Shown: positions 51,247 through 60,181, numbered from the stretch's first letter. The stretch is DNA of 64,000 nucleotides from 39-52-133 sp035531075 (GCA_035531075.1 DATKTO010000041.1:62001-126000), one strand, 5' to 3'. Numbers and translations are program-made. The notes: a model not told the origin generated them from the letters alone.

Positions 51247-53217
51247 ATGAACCATCCTGAATTTCTTGACCTTCCTCCTTTGCTGTCGGCGCAGGGCACA
51301 GTGCGCCTGCCCGGTTCCAAGAGCATCTCCAATCGCGTGCTGCTGCTGGCAGCGCTGGCCGAAGGCGAGACCCAAGTATGCGATCTGCTGCATTCCGACG
51401 ACACCGAACGGATGCTGGATAGCTTGGGAAAGCTTGGAATCAAAATCGAATTGCCTGGCAAAATCGATTATCCCAATACGCATCGCATCACAGGTTGTGG
51501 TGGAAGTTTCCCAAAGAAGGAAGCAAAGCTATTTCTGGGAAATGCCGGGACGGCATTTCGCCCGCTGGTTGCCGCGTTGGCTTTGTCGGGGGGGCATTAT
51601 GATTTGTTTGGGGGAACCTCTGATTCTCCTGGTGGGCGCATGCATGAGCGTCCCATAGGCGATCTTGTGGATGCATTGCGCCAGCTTGGCGCGGATATCC
51701 GCTATCTGGGCAATGAGGGCTTCCCACCGTTGCAGATTTCACCTGCAAATCTGGCAGGCGACACGCTGCAGGTGCGCGGCGATGTGTCCAGCCAGTTTCT
51801 CACTGGTTTGTTGTTGGCGCTGCCGCTGATGGGGCGTACGGTGAGCATCGAGGTGGTGGGCGAACTGATCTCCAAGCCCTATATCGAGATCACGCTGGCG
51901 ATGATGGCGCGCTTTGGCGTCAAGGTCGAGCGCCAGGGCTGGCAGCGCTTTGTGGTGTTCGGCGGGCAGCGCTACAAGAGCCCCGGAGTCATCTTCGTTG
52001 AAGGCGATGCGTCTTCCGCCTCGTATTTTCTCGCAGCCGGGGCGATCGGTGGCGGGTCGGTGCGCGTGGAAGGCGTGGGCAGGAATAGCGTGCAGGGTGA
52101 TGTGCGATTCGCCGAGGCGCTTGAACAGATGGGCGCGCGCATTGTGTTGGGTGACAACTGGATGGAGGCGCGTGCGCCGCAATCCGGTAAATTAAAGGCC
52201 ATCGACCTCGACTGCAACCACATTCCCGATGCCGCGATGACCCTGGCGGTGGCGGCGCTGTTTGCAGACGGCACGACCACGCTGCGCAACATCGCCAGCT
52301 GGCGCGTGAAGGAAACCGACCGTATCGCGGCGATGGCAACCGAGCTGCGCAAGCTGGGCGCAACGGTGGAGGAGGGCGCGGATTTCATACGCATCACGCC
52401 GCCCGCACCATTCAAGCACGCTGCGATCGACACTTACGATGACCACCGCATGGCGATGTGTTTTTCGCTGGCGGCATTCGGCAACGCGGGGGTGCGCATC
52501 AACGACCCGCAGTGTGTGGCAAAAACTTTTCCGGGATATTTCACTATGTTTGAACAGGTAACAAAATCGGTTCCAGTCATCGCCATCGACGGCCCCTCCG
52601 CTTCGGGCAAGGGCACGGTGGCGCAGCGCGTGGCGCAGGCGCTGGGCTTTCATTATCTCGACAGCGGCGCCCTGTATCGCCTGCTTGCGCTGGCCGCCAG
52701 CAGGCGCGGTATGGCGCTGGACGACGAGGCTGCGCTGGCAAAGCTGGCGCTGCAGATAGACATCCGCTTCGACGGGGCGGATATCTGGCTGGATGGCGCG
52801 CAGGTGGGCGACGAGTTGCGCACCGAGCAAAGCGGCAATGCAGCGTCCAAAGTGGCAGCCCTGCCCGCGGTGCGGGCGGCGCTGCTGGACAGGCAAAAAG
52901 CCTTCCGTCAGGCACCCGGACTGGTGGCCGACGGGCGCGACATGGCTTCGGTGGTGTTTCCGGAAGCAGCGCTGAAGATATTTTTGACTGCCAGCGCCGA
53001 GGCGAGGGCAGATCGTCGCTATAAACAGTTGATGGAAAAAGGAATGAGTGTTAAGATTGCCGATCTTCTGCAAGAGATACGTCTGCGCGATGAGCGCGAC
53101 AGCCAGCGTAGCGTGGCTCCCTTGCAGCAGGCACCGGGCGCAAGCTTGCTGAATACCACCGCTCTGAACATCGAGCAGGCGGTTTCTGAAGTGCTGGCAA
53201 GGTACCGGCTGGTATAA
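51247..53217 (+). CDS. aroA-cmk: Fused EPSP synthase/cytidylate kinase
   Basis: A 656-residue fusion. Residues 1 to about 432 are 5-enolpyruvylshikimate-3-phosphate synthase (PGSKSISNR, LFLGNAGTAFRPL, SSQFLTGLL, DHRMAMCFSL, KTFPGYF). From about 440 it is cytidylate kinase with the P-loop IDGPSASGKGTVAQ and DGRDMASVVFPEA. There is no stop between them; ATG at 52546 (residue 434) marks the join and could allow internal initiation. Such fusions are known in betaproteobacteria. AroA has an unusual GGTSDSPGG stretch (122-130) before the conserved Arg131-Met. rpsA follows, the usual partner of cmk. Confidence 0.95.
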   Translation: MNHPEFLDLPPLLSAQGTVRLPGSKSISNRVLLLAALAEGETQVCDLLHSDDTERMLDSLGKLGIKIELPGKIDYPNTHRITGCGGSFPKKEAKLFLGNAGTAFRPLVAALALSGGHYDLFGGTSDSPGGRMHERPIGDLVDALRQLGADIRYLGNEGFPPLQISPANLAGDTLQVRGDVSSQFLTGLLLALPLMGRTVSIEVVGELISKPYIEITLAMMARFGVKVERQGWQRFVVFGGQRYKSPGVIFVEGDASSASYFLAAGAIGGGSVRVEGVGRNSVQGDVRFAEALEQMGARIVLGDNWMEARAPQSGKLKAIDLDCNHIPDAAMTLAVAALFADGTTTLRNIASWRVKETDRIAAMATELRKLGATVEEGADFIRITPPAPFKHAAIDTYDDHRMAMCFSLAAFGNAGVRINDPQCVAKTFPGYFTMFEQVTKSVPVIAIDGPSASGKGTVAQRVAQALGFHYLDSGALYRLLALAASRRGMALDDEAALAKLALQIDIRFDGADIWLDGAQVGDELRTEQSGNAASKVAALPAVRAALLDRQKAFRQAPGLVADGRDMASVVFPEAALKIFLTASAEARADRRYKQLMEKGMSVKIADLLQEIRLRDERDSQRSVAPLQQAPGASLLNTTALNIEQAVSEVLARYRLV

Positions 53218-53247
53218 AGGATTTTGCCCAAATCGGGTTGTATAAGC

Positions 53248-53277
53248 CCCAATCGAAGCTCTTCGCTTGGGTTTTTT
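53248..53277 (+). terminator. Terminator between aroA-cmk and rpsA
   Basis: An 11-bp stem with one mismatch or G-U position (53248-53258 with 53261-53271), a tiny loop and six Ts. It would separate the aromatic operon from rpsA, which then needs its own promoter or read-through. Confidence 0.75.
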
Positions 53278-53281
53278 AACT

Positions 53282-53310
53282 AACCCCGCTGCTCAATTAT
53301 TTGGCGGGTT
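53282..53310 (+). other. Stem-loop in the rpsA leader
   Basis: AACCCCGC (53282-53289) can pair with GCGGGTT (53304-53310) with one bulged C. It sits about 22 nt before the rpsA ATG, and the nearest ribosome-site-like AAGGTG is 11-12 nt from the ATG, farther than usual. E. coli rpsA is autoregulated by S1 through such structured leaders; the same here is an inference. Confidence 0.3.
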
Positions 53311-53332
53311 GTTCTAAGGTGTATTCAAAAAA

Positions 53333-55039
53333 ATGACTGAATTAAATTCAATGGAAAGTTTTGCCTCGATGTTCGAAGAAAGCCTGACGCGCAAAGAAAT
53401 GCGCGCAGGTGAGCTGATTACTGCGCAAGTTGTGCGCATTGAGCAGAGCATGGTGGTAGTCAATGCAGGTTTGAAGTCTGAAAGTTTCATCCCTGTTGAA
53501 GAGTTTCGCGACAGTAACGGCGCGCTGGAAGTTGCGGTAGGTGATTTTATTACCGTGGCGATTGAGTCACTGGAAAACGGTTATGGCGAAACGCGCTTGT
53601 CGCGTGAAAAAGCCAAGCGTCTGGCTGCCTGGATCGACCTCGAGCAGGCGATGGAAGAAGGCCGCATCGTTGAAGGTTATGTCAGCGGTAAAGTTAAAGG
53701 CGGTTTGACCGCGATGGTGAACGGTATTCGTGCCTTCCTGCCGGGTTCGCTGGTGGATATTCGTCCGGTTAAGGACACTACGCCTTATGAAAATAAGACG
53801 ATGGAACTCAAGGTTATCAAGCTGGATCGCAAGCGCAACAACGTGGTGGTATCACGTCGTGCAGTGCTTGAAGTTAGCCAGGGTGCAGACCGTGAAGCAC
53901 TGATGCAGAATCTGCAAGAAGGCGCGATCGTCAAGGGCGTGGTCAAGAACATCACCGACTACGGCGCATTCGTTGACCTGGGCGGTATTGACGGCCTGTT
54001 GCACATCACCGATCTGGCATGGCGTCGCGTGAAGCACCCATCCGAAGTGCTGACAGTGGGCGATGAAGTTGAAGCCAAGATTCTGAAGTTTGACCAGGAG
54101 AAGAACCGTGTTTCTCTGGGTATCAAGCAAATGGGCGACGATCCTTGGCATGGCCTGGCACGTCGTTACCCGCAAAATACACGTCTGTTCGGCAAGGTCA
54201 CCAACCTGACTGACTACGGCGCATTCGTGGAAATCGAGCAGGGTATCGAAGGTCTGGTACACGTTTCTGAAATGGACTGGACCAACAAGAACGTACACCC
54301 ATCCAAGGTTGTGCAGCTGGGCGATGAAGTAGAAGTCATGATTCTGGAAATCGACGAGCAACGCCGTCGTATTTCACTGGGCATGAAGCAGTGCAAGACC
54401 AACCCATGGGAAGACTTTGAACTGAACCACAAGAAGGGCGATAAAGTTAAGGGCCAGATCAAGTCTATCACCGATTTCGGCGTGTTTATCGGCCTGGATG
54501 GCGGTATTGACGGTCTGGTGCATCTGTCTGACCTGTCCTGGAGTCTGCCTGGCGAGGAGGCTGTGCGCAACTTCAAGAAGGGCGATGAACTGGAAGCCGT
54601 TGTTCTGGCAATCGATGTAGAGCGCGAGCGCATCTCCCTCGGTATCAAGCAGATGGATGGTGATCCATTCAGCGGTTTCGTAGTGGGCCATGACAAAGGT
54701 GCGATCGTTACTGGTACCGTCAAGTCACTCGATGCCAAGGGCGCGGTAATCACTCTGGAAGGCGACGTGGAAGCTTACCTGAAGGCATCTGAAGTGTCGG
54801 CTGACCGCGTTGAGGATATCCGCAATCACCTCAAGGAAGGCGATAGCGTGAAGGCTGTGATCATCAACGTTGATCGCAAGAACCGCGGTATCAATCTGTC
54901 TATCAAGGCGATGGATAAAGCCGATGAAACAGCCGCAATGAAGAAGCTTTCTGCTGAAGATACCAGCTCGGCAGGTACTACCAACCTGGGCGCATTGCTC
55001 AAGGCTAAAATGGCCAGCAGCAAGGTGGATGCATCTTAA
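53333..55039 (+). CDS. rpsA: 30S ribosomal protein S1
   Basis: Largest 30S protein, which unfolds mRNA for initiation. The 568-residue protein has six S1/OB repeats, visible as recurring blocks such as GVVKNITDYGAFVDLGGIDG, GKVTNLTDYGAFVEIEQGIEG and the RISLGMKQ ends. The N-terminal MESFASMFEESL region is typical for ribosome docking. The location after cmk and before ihfB is the classical order. Confidence 0.98.
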   Translation: MTELNSMESFASMFEESLTRKEMRAGELITAQVVRIEQSMVVVNAGLKSESFIPVEEFRDSNGALEVAVGDFITVAIESLENGYGETRLSREKAKRLAAWIDLEQAMEEGRIVEGYVSGKVKGGLTAMVNGIRAFLPGSLVDIRPVKDTTPYENKTMELKVIKLDRKRNNVVVSRRAVLEVSQGADREALMQNLQEGAIVKGVVKNITDYGAFVDLGGIDGLLHITDLAWRRVKHPSEVLTVGDEVEAKILKFDQEKNRVSLGIKQMGDDPWHGLARRYPQNTRLFGKVTNLTDYGAFVEIEQGIEGLVHVSEMDWTNKNVHPSKVVQLGDEVEVMILEIDEQRRRISLGMKQCKTNPWEDFELNHKKGDKVKGQIKSITDFGVFIGLDGGIDGLVHLSDLSWSLPGEEAVRNFKKGDELEAVVLAIDVERERISLGIKQMDGDPFSGFVVGHDKGAIVTGTVKSLDAKGAVITLEGDVEAYLKASEVSADRVEDIRNHLKEGDSVKAVIINVDRKNRGINLSIKAMDKADETAAMKKLSAEDTSSAGTTNLGALLKAKMASSKVDAS

Positions 55040-55050
55040 GAGAGGTAATA

Positions 55051-55338
55051 ATGACACGTTCTGATCTTATTCTTAAACTGGCTGAGCGTTATCCGCAGCT
55101 ACTGGGCAAAGATGCTGAGCTGGCCGTCAAGGTGATACTTGATAGCATGGCGACCACTTTAACCAGTGGTGACCGTATTGAAATTCGCGGTTTCGGAAGT
55201 TTCGCCCTGAATTACCGTCCGCCACGCATGGGGCGCAATCCCAAGTCTGGCGACAAGGTTCAGGTTCCAGCCAAGTACGTGCCACACTTCAAGGCAGGTA
55301 AGGAGTTGCGTGAGCGAGTCGATTATCCAGCGGCTTAG
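55051..55338 (+). CDS. ihfB: Integration host factor beta subunit
   Basis: DNA-bending HU/IHF family protein of 95 residues, subunit of IHF with IhfA. It begins MTRSDLILKLAE and has the IEIRGFGSFALNYRPPRMGRNPKSG arm region, with the intercalating proline in RNPKSG. It follows rpsA by 11 bp, as in E. coli, and is ended by a strong terminator. Confidence 0.97.
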   Translation: MTRSDLILKLAERYPQLLGKDAELAVKVILDSMATTLTSGDRIEIRGFGSFALNYRPPRMGRNPKSGDKVQVPAKYVPHFKAGKELRERVDYPAA

Positions 55339-55395
55339 ACATTGCCTCTAGCCTGTTGAAGGGTGAGCCTGTTAAAAGTGGGTTGGGTAGAAAAT

Positions 55396-55437
55396 AAATT
55401 GGCGGCCTGTCGAAAGATGGAGCCGCCAATTTTTTTG
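55396..55437 (+). terminator. Terminator after ihfB
   Basis: Perfect 11-bp stem AAATTGGCGGC/GCCGCCAATTT (55396-55406 and 55422-55432), 15-nt loop, followed by further Ts. It ends the rpsA-ihfB transcript. Confidence 0.88.
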
Positions 55438-55524
55438 TACCGTGTAAAATATGAAGATGATTAATTTAAAATTAATGCACGTCAGCTCTTGCCTGAAATT
55501 CTTTATTTCCAGAGGTAGCGATAT

Positions 55525-55797
55525 ATGAAGTATTTGATTTGGTTGTTGCGCGCCTTTTTGTTTTTAATCTTGCTGAGTTTCGCGGTGAAGAACGATCAGC
55601 CTGTCGTGCTGAGTTATTTCTTTGGCTACGAATGGCATGCGTCGCTGGTGCTGGTGTTGTTGCTGTTTTTTGCGGCGGGTACTGCCATAGGTATGTTGGC
55701 GGTTCTGGGGAATCTGCTGCGCCAGCGCAAAGAGATTGCTGCGCTCAAAAAAGAATTGCGTTTAAAAAATAAAATGAGTGAGGAGATAGAAGAATAA
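55525..55797 (+). CDS. lapA: LapA-domain membrane protein
   Basis: A 90-residue inner-membrane protein with two hydrophobic segments (about 4-22 and 40-64). A charged C-terminal helix (RQRKEIAALKKELRLKNK) follows, typical of the LapA/DUF1049 family. LapA and LapB act together in control of LPS synthesis through FtsH and LpxC. Notably, ftsH and the lpx genes are elsewhere in the same window. AGAGGT lies upstream of the ATG. Confidence 0.9.
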   Translation: MKYLIWLLRAFLFLILLSFAVKNDQPVVLSYFFGYEWHASLVLVLLLFFAAGTAIGMLAVLGNLLRQRKEIAALKKELRLKNKMSEEIEE

Positions 55798-55866
55798 TCA
55801 GCGTGCGATGCTGAAATTCTTTTAGACTCATGGTCACTTCCCTCTATTTAATCCGGTTTGTCATCT

Positions 55867-57042
55867 ATGGAATTTGAACTTTGGATGCTGCTCGTCTTCC
55901 CGCTATTCTTTGCGATGGGATGGCTGACAGCACGTATGGATATCAAGGAGCTGCTGAGCGAATCCAGCCTTTTGCCGCGCTCCTATTTTCAGGGGCTGAA
56001 TTTTCTGCTTAATGAGCAACAGGATAAGGCAATCGAGGCTTTTATCGAAGTGGTCAAGGTAGACCCGCAGACCATAGAGCTGCACTTTGCCCTGGGTAGC
56101 CTGTTTCGCCGTCGCGGTGAAGTGGATCGCGCGCTGCGCATGCATCTTAATCTGGTTGAGCGCGCGGATCTGGACGAAGATAAAAAGCAGCATGCGCTGT
56201 TTGAGCTGGCACAGGATTATCTGAAAGCCGGCATACTGGATCGTGCCGAGCAAGCCTTCCAGCAGCTGCTGTCTTCGCCCTACGCCAAGGATTCGCTGGA
56301 TTTTTTGTTGGAAATATATCAGAAGGAAAAGGACTGGCTCAAAGCCATCGACATCAGCCAGCGCCTGACTGATGTTACCGGACAATCCCATGGCAAGGAG
56401 GCTGCCGCCTTCTATTGCGAACTGGCTACACACGAATTGGCGCGCAAGCAGATTGATGCCGCGACCGTACATCTTGAGCAGGCGCTGGAAGTTAATCCCC
56501 ATGCGGTACGCGCCAACATCATGCTGGGCGATCTGGAAAAAGATGCAGGCAATCATAAGCGCGCGATAGAAATCTGGAAGCGCATCGAACAGCAGGACGC
56601 GCAGTACCTGCCGCTGGCGGCAGAACGGCTGATGCAAGCACATCGCCAGCTTGACAGCGAGGATGCGGGTATCGCCCTGTTGCGTGACTACCAGGTGAAA
56701 TATCCTTCGCAAGATCTGATGAACGTATTGTTCCAGGCGGTGCTGCAGCGCGACGGTGCGGAAGCCGCATACCAGCTGGTACGCAATGAATTGCAGCGCA
56801 ATCCCACCCTGCTCGGCCTGGACAAGTTTCTGGAAGCCCGCCTGCTGGAAGTGACAGAAAAAAATCGCTCCGATGTGGAGTTGGTGAAAAATCTGGTGCA
56901 CCAGCGAACCCGCTCGCTGGCCATGTATCACTGCTCCAGCTGTGGTTTCAAGGCGCGCCAGTTTTACTGGCATTGCCCGGCCTGTCATGGCTGGGAAACC
57001 TATTCGCCGCGGCGCAACGAAGAAACAGGGTTGCGCATATGA
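55867..57042 (+). CDS. lapB: LPS assembly/regulation protein LapB (YciM)
   Basis: A 391-residue protein with one N-terminal membrane anchor (about 5-22). Tandem TPR repeats follow (about 50-340), then a C-terminal rubredoxin-type zinc domain, YHCSSCGFKARQFYWHCPACHGW, with four cysteines. LapB presents LpxC to FtsH for degradation, balancing LPS and phospholipid. The SD is weak. Its stop overlaps pyrF (ATGA). Confidence 0.94.
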   Translation: MEFELWMLLVFPLFFAMGWLTARMDIKELLSESSLLPRSYFQGLNFLLNEQQDKAIEAFIEVVKVDPQTIELHFALGSLFRRRGEVDRALRMHLNLVERADLDEDKKQHALFELAQDYLKAGILDRAEQAFQQLLSSPYAKDSLDFLLEIYQKEKDWLKAIDISQRLTDVTGQSHGKEAAAFYCELATHELARKQIDAATVHLEQALEVNPHAVRANIMLGDLEKDAGNHKRAIEIWKRIEQQDAQYLPLAAERLMQAHRQLDSEDAGIALLRDYQVKYPSQDLMNVLFQAVLQRDGAEAAYQLVRNELQRNPTLLGLDKFLEARLLEVTEKNRSDVELVKNLVHQRTRSLAMYHCSSCGFKARQFYWHCPACHGWETYSPRRNEETGLRI

Positions 57043-57740
57043 GCGATCCCAAAATTATTGTTGCCCTCGATTATCCCGAGGCGCAACCCGCGCTGGAACT
57101 GCTCTCGCGTCTTTCGCCATCCCTGTGCCGCCTGAAGATAGGCAAGGAACTGTTTACCGCTGCCGGGCCGCAGATAGTCGAGCAGTGCATGCAGCGCGGA
57201 TTCGAGGTGTTTCTCGACCTTAAATTTCACGACATCCCCAACACCACGGCGCAGGCCTGCAAGGCTGCGGCCAGCCTCGGCGTGTGGATGGTGAATGTGC
57301 ATGCGCTGGGCGGGCGCAAGATGATGGAAGCAGCGCGCGAGGCGGTTGCAGCCAGTGCGCGCCCGCCCAAGCTGATCGCGGTGACGGTGCTGACCAGCAT
57401 GGCGCAGGAAGACCTGGCAGGAATAGGCATTACGGCTACGCCAGCAGAGATGGTGTTGCGTCTGGCCACCCTGGCGCGCGATAGCGGCCTGGATGGCGTG
57501 GTCTGTTCGGCGCAGGAAGCCGCCGTGTTGCGCCAGCATTGCGGCAGCAATTTCAGCCTGGTCACGCCCGGCATTCGTCCGGCAGGTGCGGCAGCTGACG
57601 ACCAGTCGCGCATCATGACCCCGCGCGCTGCGCTGCAAAACGGCGCCAGCTATCTGGTGATAGGCCGTCCCATTACCAGGGCGGCAGATCCATTGTTGGC
57701 ATTGCAAGATATTTCTAGAGAGATAGGAGAAATGGCATGA
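57039..57740 (+). CDS. pyrF: Orotidine 5'-phosphate decarboxylase
   Basis: Final step to UMP. The 233-residue TIM barrel has IIVALDYPEAQPAL at the start, the catalytic DLKFHDIPNT (about 60-69) with its Asp-Lys-Asp arrangement, VTVLTSM, and the phosphate loop VTPGIRP with IGRPITRAADP near the end. Start is ATG overlapping the lapB stop; a longer in-frame extension is rejected. The end overlaps hldE by 4 bp. The lapB-pyrF pair is also seen in E. coli. Confidence 0.97.
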   Translation: MSDPKIIVALDYPEAQPALELLSRLSPSLCRLKIGKELFTAAGPQIVEQCMQRGFEVFLDLKFHDIPNTTAQACKAAASLGVWMVNVHALGGRKMMEAAREAVAASARPPKLIAVTVLTSMAQEDLAGIGITATPAEMVLRLATLARDSGLDGVVCSAQEAAVLRQHCGSNFSLVTPGIRPAGAAADDQSRIMTPRAALQNGASYLVIGRPITRAADPLLALQDISREIGEMA

Positions 57741-58684
57741 GTGTTTTGCCATCATTTGAAAAGGCCAAAATTCTGGTTGTAGGCGATGTGATGCTGGACC
57801 GTTACTGGTTTGGCGACGTCAATCGCATTTCACCGGAGGCGCCGGTGCCGGTGCTGAAAGTGGAGCGCGTGGAAGAGCGCCCGGGTGGGGCCGCCAACGT
57901 GGCAAGGAATATCGCGTCACTGGGCGCGCATTCAACCCTGCTCTCGGTAGTAGGCGCCGATGAAGCCGGCGACTGCCTGGAGAAACTGCTGACGCAGCAT
58001 GGCAACATCAATGCATTGCTGCATCGCGACAGCACAATATCCACCACCATCAAGCTGCGCGCAGTCGCGCGCCATCAGCAGTTGCTGCGCATCGATTTCG
58101 AGACCCAGCCCAGCCACGAAGTATTGAATGCCAAGCTGGCTGATTTTCGTGCCAAGTTGCCGGATGCGGATGTGGTGATCCTGTCGGACTACGGCAAGGG
58201 CGGACTCACGCATATTTCCGAGATGATCAAACTCGCCCGCGCGGCGGGCAAGCCTGTGCTGGTTGATCCGAAAGGCGATGATTACACGCGTTATGCCGGA
58301 GCAACCTTGCTGACACCAAACCGCAGCGAGTTCCGCGAGGTGGCGGGCGGCTGGAAGAGCGAAGCCGAACTGACTGAGAAAGCCGAACGCCTGCGCAAGG
58401 AATTGAAGCTGGAAGCCTTGCTGGTGACACGCAGCGAAGAGGGAATGAGCCTGTATCGTGCCAACGAGATCCTGCACGAACCCACGCAATCGCGTGAAGT
58501 GTTCGATGTCAGCGGTGCCGGTGACACCGTGATTGCCACCCTGGCTGTCATGCTTGCATGCGGCGCCGAATGGTCGCACGCGGTGCGCATTGCCAACCGC
58601 GCGGCCGGTATTGTGGTCGGCAAGCTGGGTACGGCGATGGTCAGCAGAGATGAAATTATTCAGGATATGGCCGGGGTCAAGTAA
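57737..58684 (+). CDS. rfaE1: Heptose 7-phosphate kinase (HldE kinase domain, RfaE1)
   Basis: PfkB-family kinase of 315 residues that phosphorylates D-glycero-D-manno-heptose 7-phosphate for the LPS inner core. Motifs are VVGDVMLDRYWFGDVNRISPEAPVPV near the start, RPGGAANVARN (about 48-58), and DVSGAGDTVIATLA near 257-270 with the catalytic Asp. Only the kinase half of E. coli HldE is present; the adenylyltransferase must be a separate gene elsewhere, usual for betaproteobacteria. hldD follows. Confidence 0.95.
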   Translation: MSVLPSFEKAKILVVGDVMLDRYWFGDVNRISPEAPVPVLKVERVEERPGGAANVARNIASLGAHSTLLSVVGADEAGDCLEKLLTQHGNINALLHRDSTISTTIKLRAVARHQQLLRIDFETQPSHEVLNAKLADFRAKLPDADVVILSDYGKGGLTHISEMIKLARAAGKPVLVDPKGDDYTRYAGATLLTPNRSEFREVAGGWKSEAELTEKAERLRKELKLEALLVTRSEEGMSLYRANEILHEPTQSREVFDVSGAGDTVIATLAVMLACGAEWSHAVRIANRAAGIVVGKLGTAMVSRDEIIQDMAGVK

Positions 58685-58734
58685 AGTCTCAGTAGCGATT
58701 ACTTTTCTCAGGCAATTAATCAAGGGAGCAAAAA

Positions 58735-59733
58735 ATGTATTACATAGTCACAGGCGCAGCAGGATTTATCGGTAGCAATCTGGTCAAGGCGCTGAATGAT
58801 CGCGGCATCAGCAATATCATCGCGGTTGATAACATGAAGCAGGCGGATAAATTCAAGAATCTGGTGGACTGCGATATCGCCGATTACATGAGCAAGGAAG
58901 ATTTCAGCGAGCAGTTGAACGCCGGCATGTTCGACGGCGATGTGGCAGCCATCCTGCATCAGGGGGCGTGTTCCGACACCATGGAAACCGATGGCCGCTA
59001 CATGATGCAGAACAATTACCAGTATTCGCTCGACATCCTGAATTTCTGCCAGGATGAAGAAATTCCGTTCCTGTACGCGTCTTCCGCGTCGGTATATGGC
59101 ATGGGCCCCAACTTCACCGAGAGCCGCGAGTTTGAATCGCCGCTCAATGTGTATGCCTATTCAAAATTCCTGTTCGACCAGATCGTGCGCCGCCGCTGGG
59201 ATGAGCGCACTGCGCAGATTGTCGGCCTGCGCTATTTCAACGTGTACGGCAGCCGCGAGCAGCACAAGGGACGCATGGCATCCGTAGCCTATCACTTCTT
59301 CAACCAGTATCGCGCGGAAGGCTATGTGAAGCTGTTCGAAGGTTGCGAGGGCTATGCCAATGGCGCGCAGTTGCGCGATTTTGTGTCGATAGAAGACGTG
59401 GTCAAGGTCAATATGCACTTCCTCGACCATCCCGAGCAGTCTGGCATTTTTAATCTCGGCACCGGCAAGGCGCAGAGCTTTAATGACGTGGCCGTGGCAA
59501 CGATCAATGCGCTGCGCAGCAACAAGGGCGAAAGCAAATTGACGCTGGAACAAATGCACCAGCAACAGCTGATTCGTTACATCACTTTCCCCGAGCAGTT
59601 AAAAGGAAAATACCAGAGCTACACCCAGGCGGATATCGCTGCGCTGCGTAAAATCGGTTATACGCAGCCTTTCTTCAGCGTGGATGAAGGCACGACACGT
59701 TATGTGCAGCATTTGCTGTCCAAGGCCGTTTAG
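58735..59733 (+). CDS. hldD: ADP-L-glycero-D-manno-heptose 6-epimerase HldD
   Basis: Epimerase of the LPS heptose pathway, 332 residues. The NADP site is YIVTGAAGFIGSNLVKAL at the start. The catalytic Tyr and Lys are in NVYAYSKFLFDQ (about 138-149), and LRYFNVYGSRE is typical. GGGAGC lies upstream. With rfaE1 it forms the heptose pair; the 50-bp spacing suggests one operon. Confidence 0.97.
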   Translation: MYYIVTGAAGFIGSNLVKALNDRGISNIIAVDNMKQADKFKNLVDCDIADYMSKEDFSEQLNAGMFDGDVAAILHQGACSDTMETDGRYMMQNNYQYSLDILNFCQDEEIPFLYASSASVYGMGPNFTESREFESPLNVYAYSKFLFDQIVRRRWDERTAQIVGLRYFNVYGSREQHKGRMASVAYHFFNQYRAEGYVKLFEGCEGYANGAQLRDFVSIEDVVKVNMHFLDHPEQSGIFNLGTGKAQSFNDVAVATINALRSNKGESKLTLEQMHQQQLIRYITFPEQLKGKYQSYTQADIAALRKIGYTQPFFSVDEGTTRYVQHLLSKAV

Positions 59734-59749
59734 CCAGTACAGTCCCTAT

Positions 59750-59777
59750 TTGTGTCGCATGCCTGACCCAATATAAG
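59750..59777 (+). promoter_or_regulatory. Candidate promoter for the acidic protein gene
   Basis: TTGTGT (59750-59755) and TATAAG (59772-59777) with a 16-bp spacer, in an AT-rich stretch between hldD and the next gene. This would leave a leader of about 100 nt. Confidence 0.4.
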
Positions 59778-59881
59778 TATATGATATTGTTTAATGTTTT
59801 TATGTGAAAGTACAGGTGTGCAGCGTGCGTGTCGGGTGGCGGTTGGCGCCTGGCTTTTACGGCTGAAGCTATGGAGTGAGT

Positions 59882-60181
59882 ATGAATTTAGACGAACAGG
59901 CAATCAATGCGGTTAAAGAGTATTTTGAGTCTATTGCGCAAAATGCGGTCGATGTCGTTTACGAAGCAGCCGGTAGCGATATCACCTTTGCCGAATTCAT
60001 GGATGTGGTGAATCAGAAGATTAACCAGTTCTCCGCCGAACTGGTCGCATCGGAAGTTTTGCATCTGCCTGCGAAAACCATTGAAAATTACAATGGTGGC
60101 GAGGGCATGGATGTGGACGATGTACAGGAGCTCATCGAAAGTGATGATGAGCTCGATGCCGATGAGGACGATGACGAGTAA
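59882..60181 (+). CDS. Small highly acidic protein of unknown function
   Basis: A 99-residue cytosolic-looking protein with no signal peptide or membrane segment. The N-terminal two thirds appear helical (LDEQAINAVKEYFESIAQNAVDVV; FAEFMDVVNQKINQF). The last 30 residues are extremely acidic, ending DDELDADEDDDE. ATG at 59882 is chosen with GGAG 5 bp upstream; an overlapping GTG at 59876 is less likely. It sits between hldD and cysM, where related genomes often have comEA. I do not recognise the family; a DNA mimic, chaperone-like or ion-binding role are all possible. Confidence 0.8.
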   Translation: MNLDEQAINAVKEYFESIAQNAVDVVYEAAGSDITFAEFMDVVNQKINQFSAELVASEVLHLPAKTIENYNGGEGMDVDDVQELIESDDELDADEDDDE

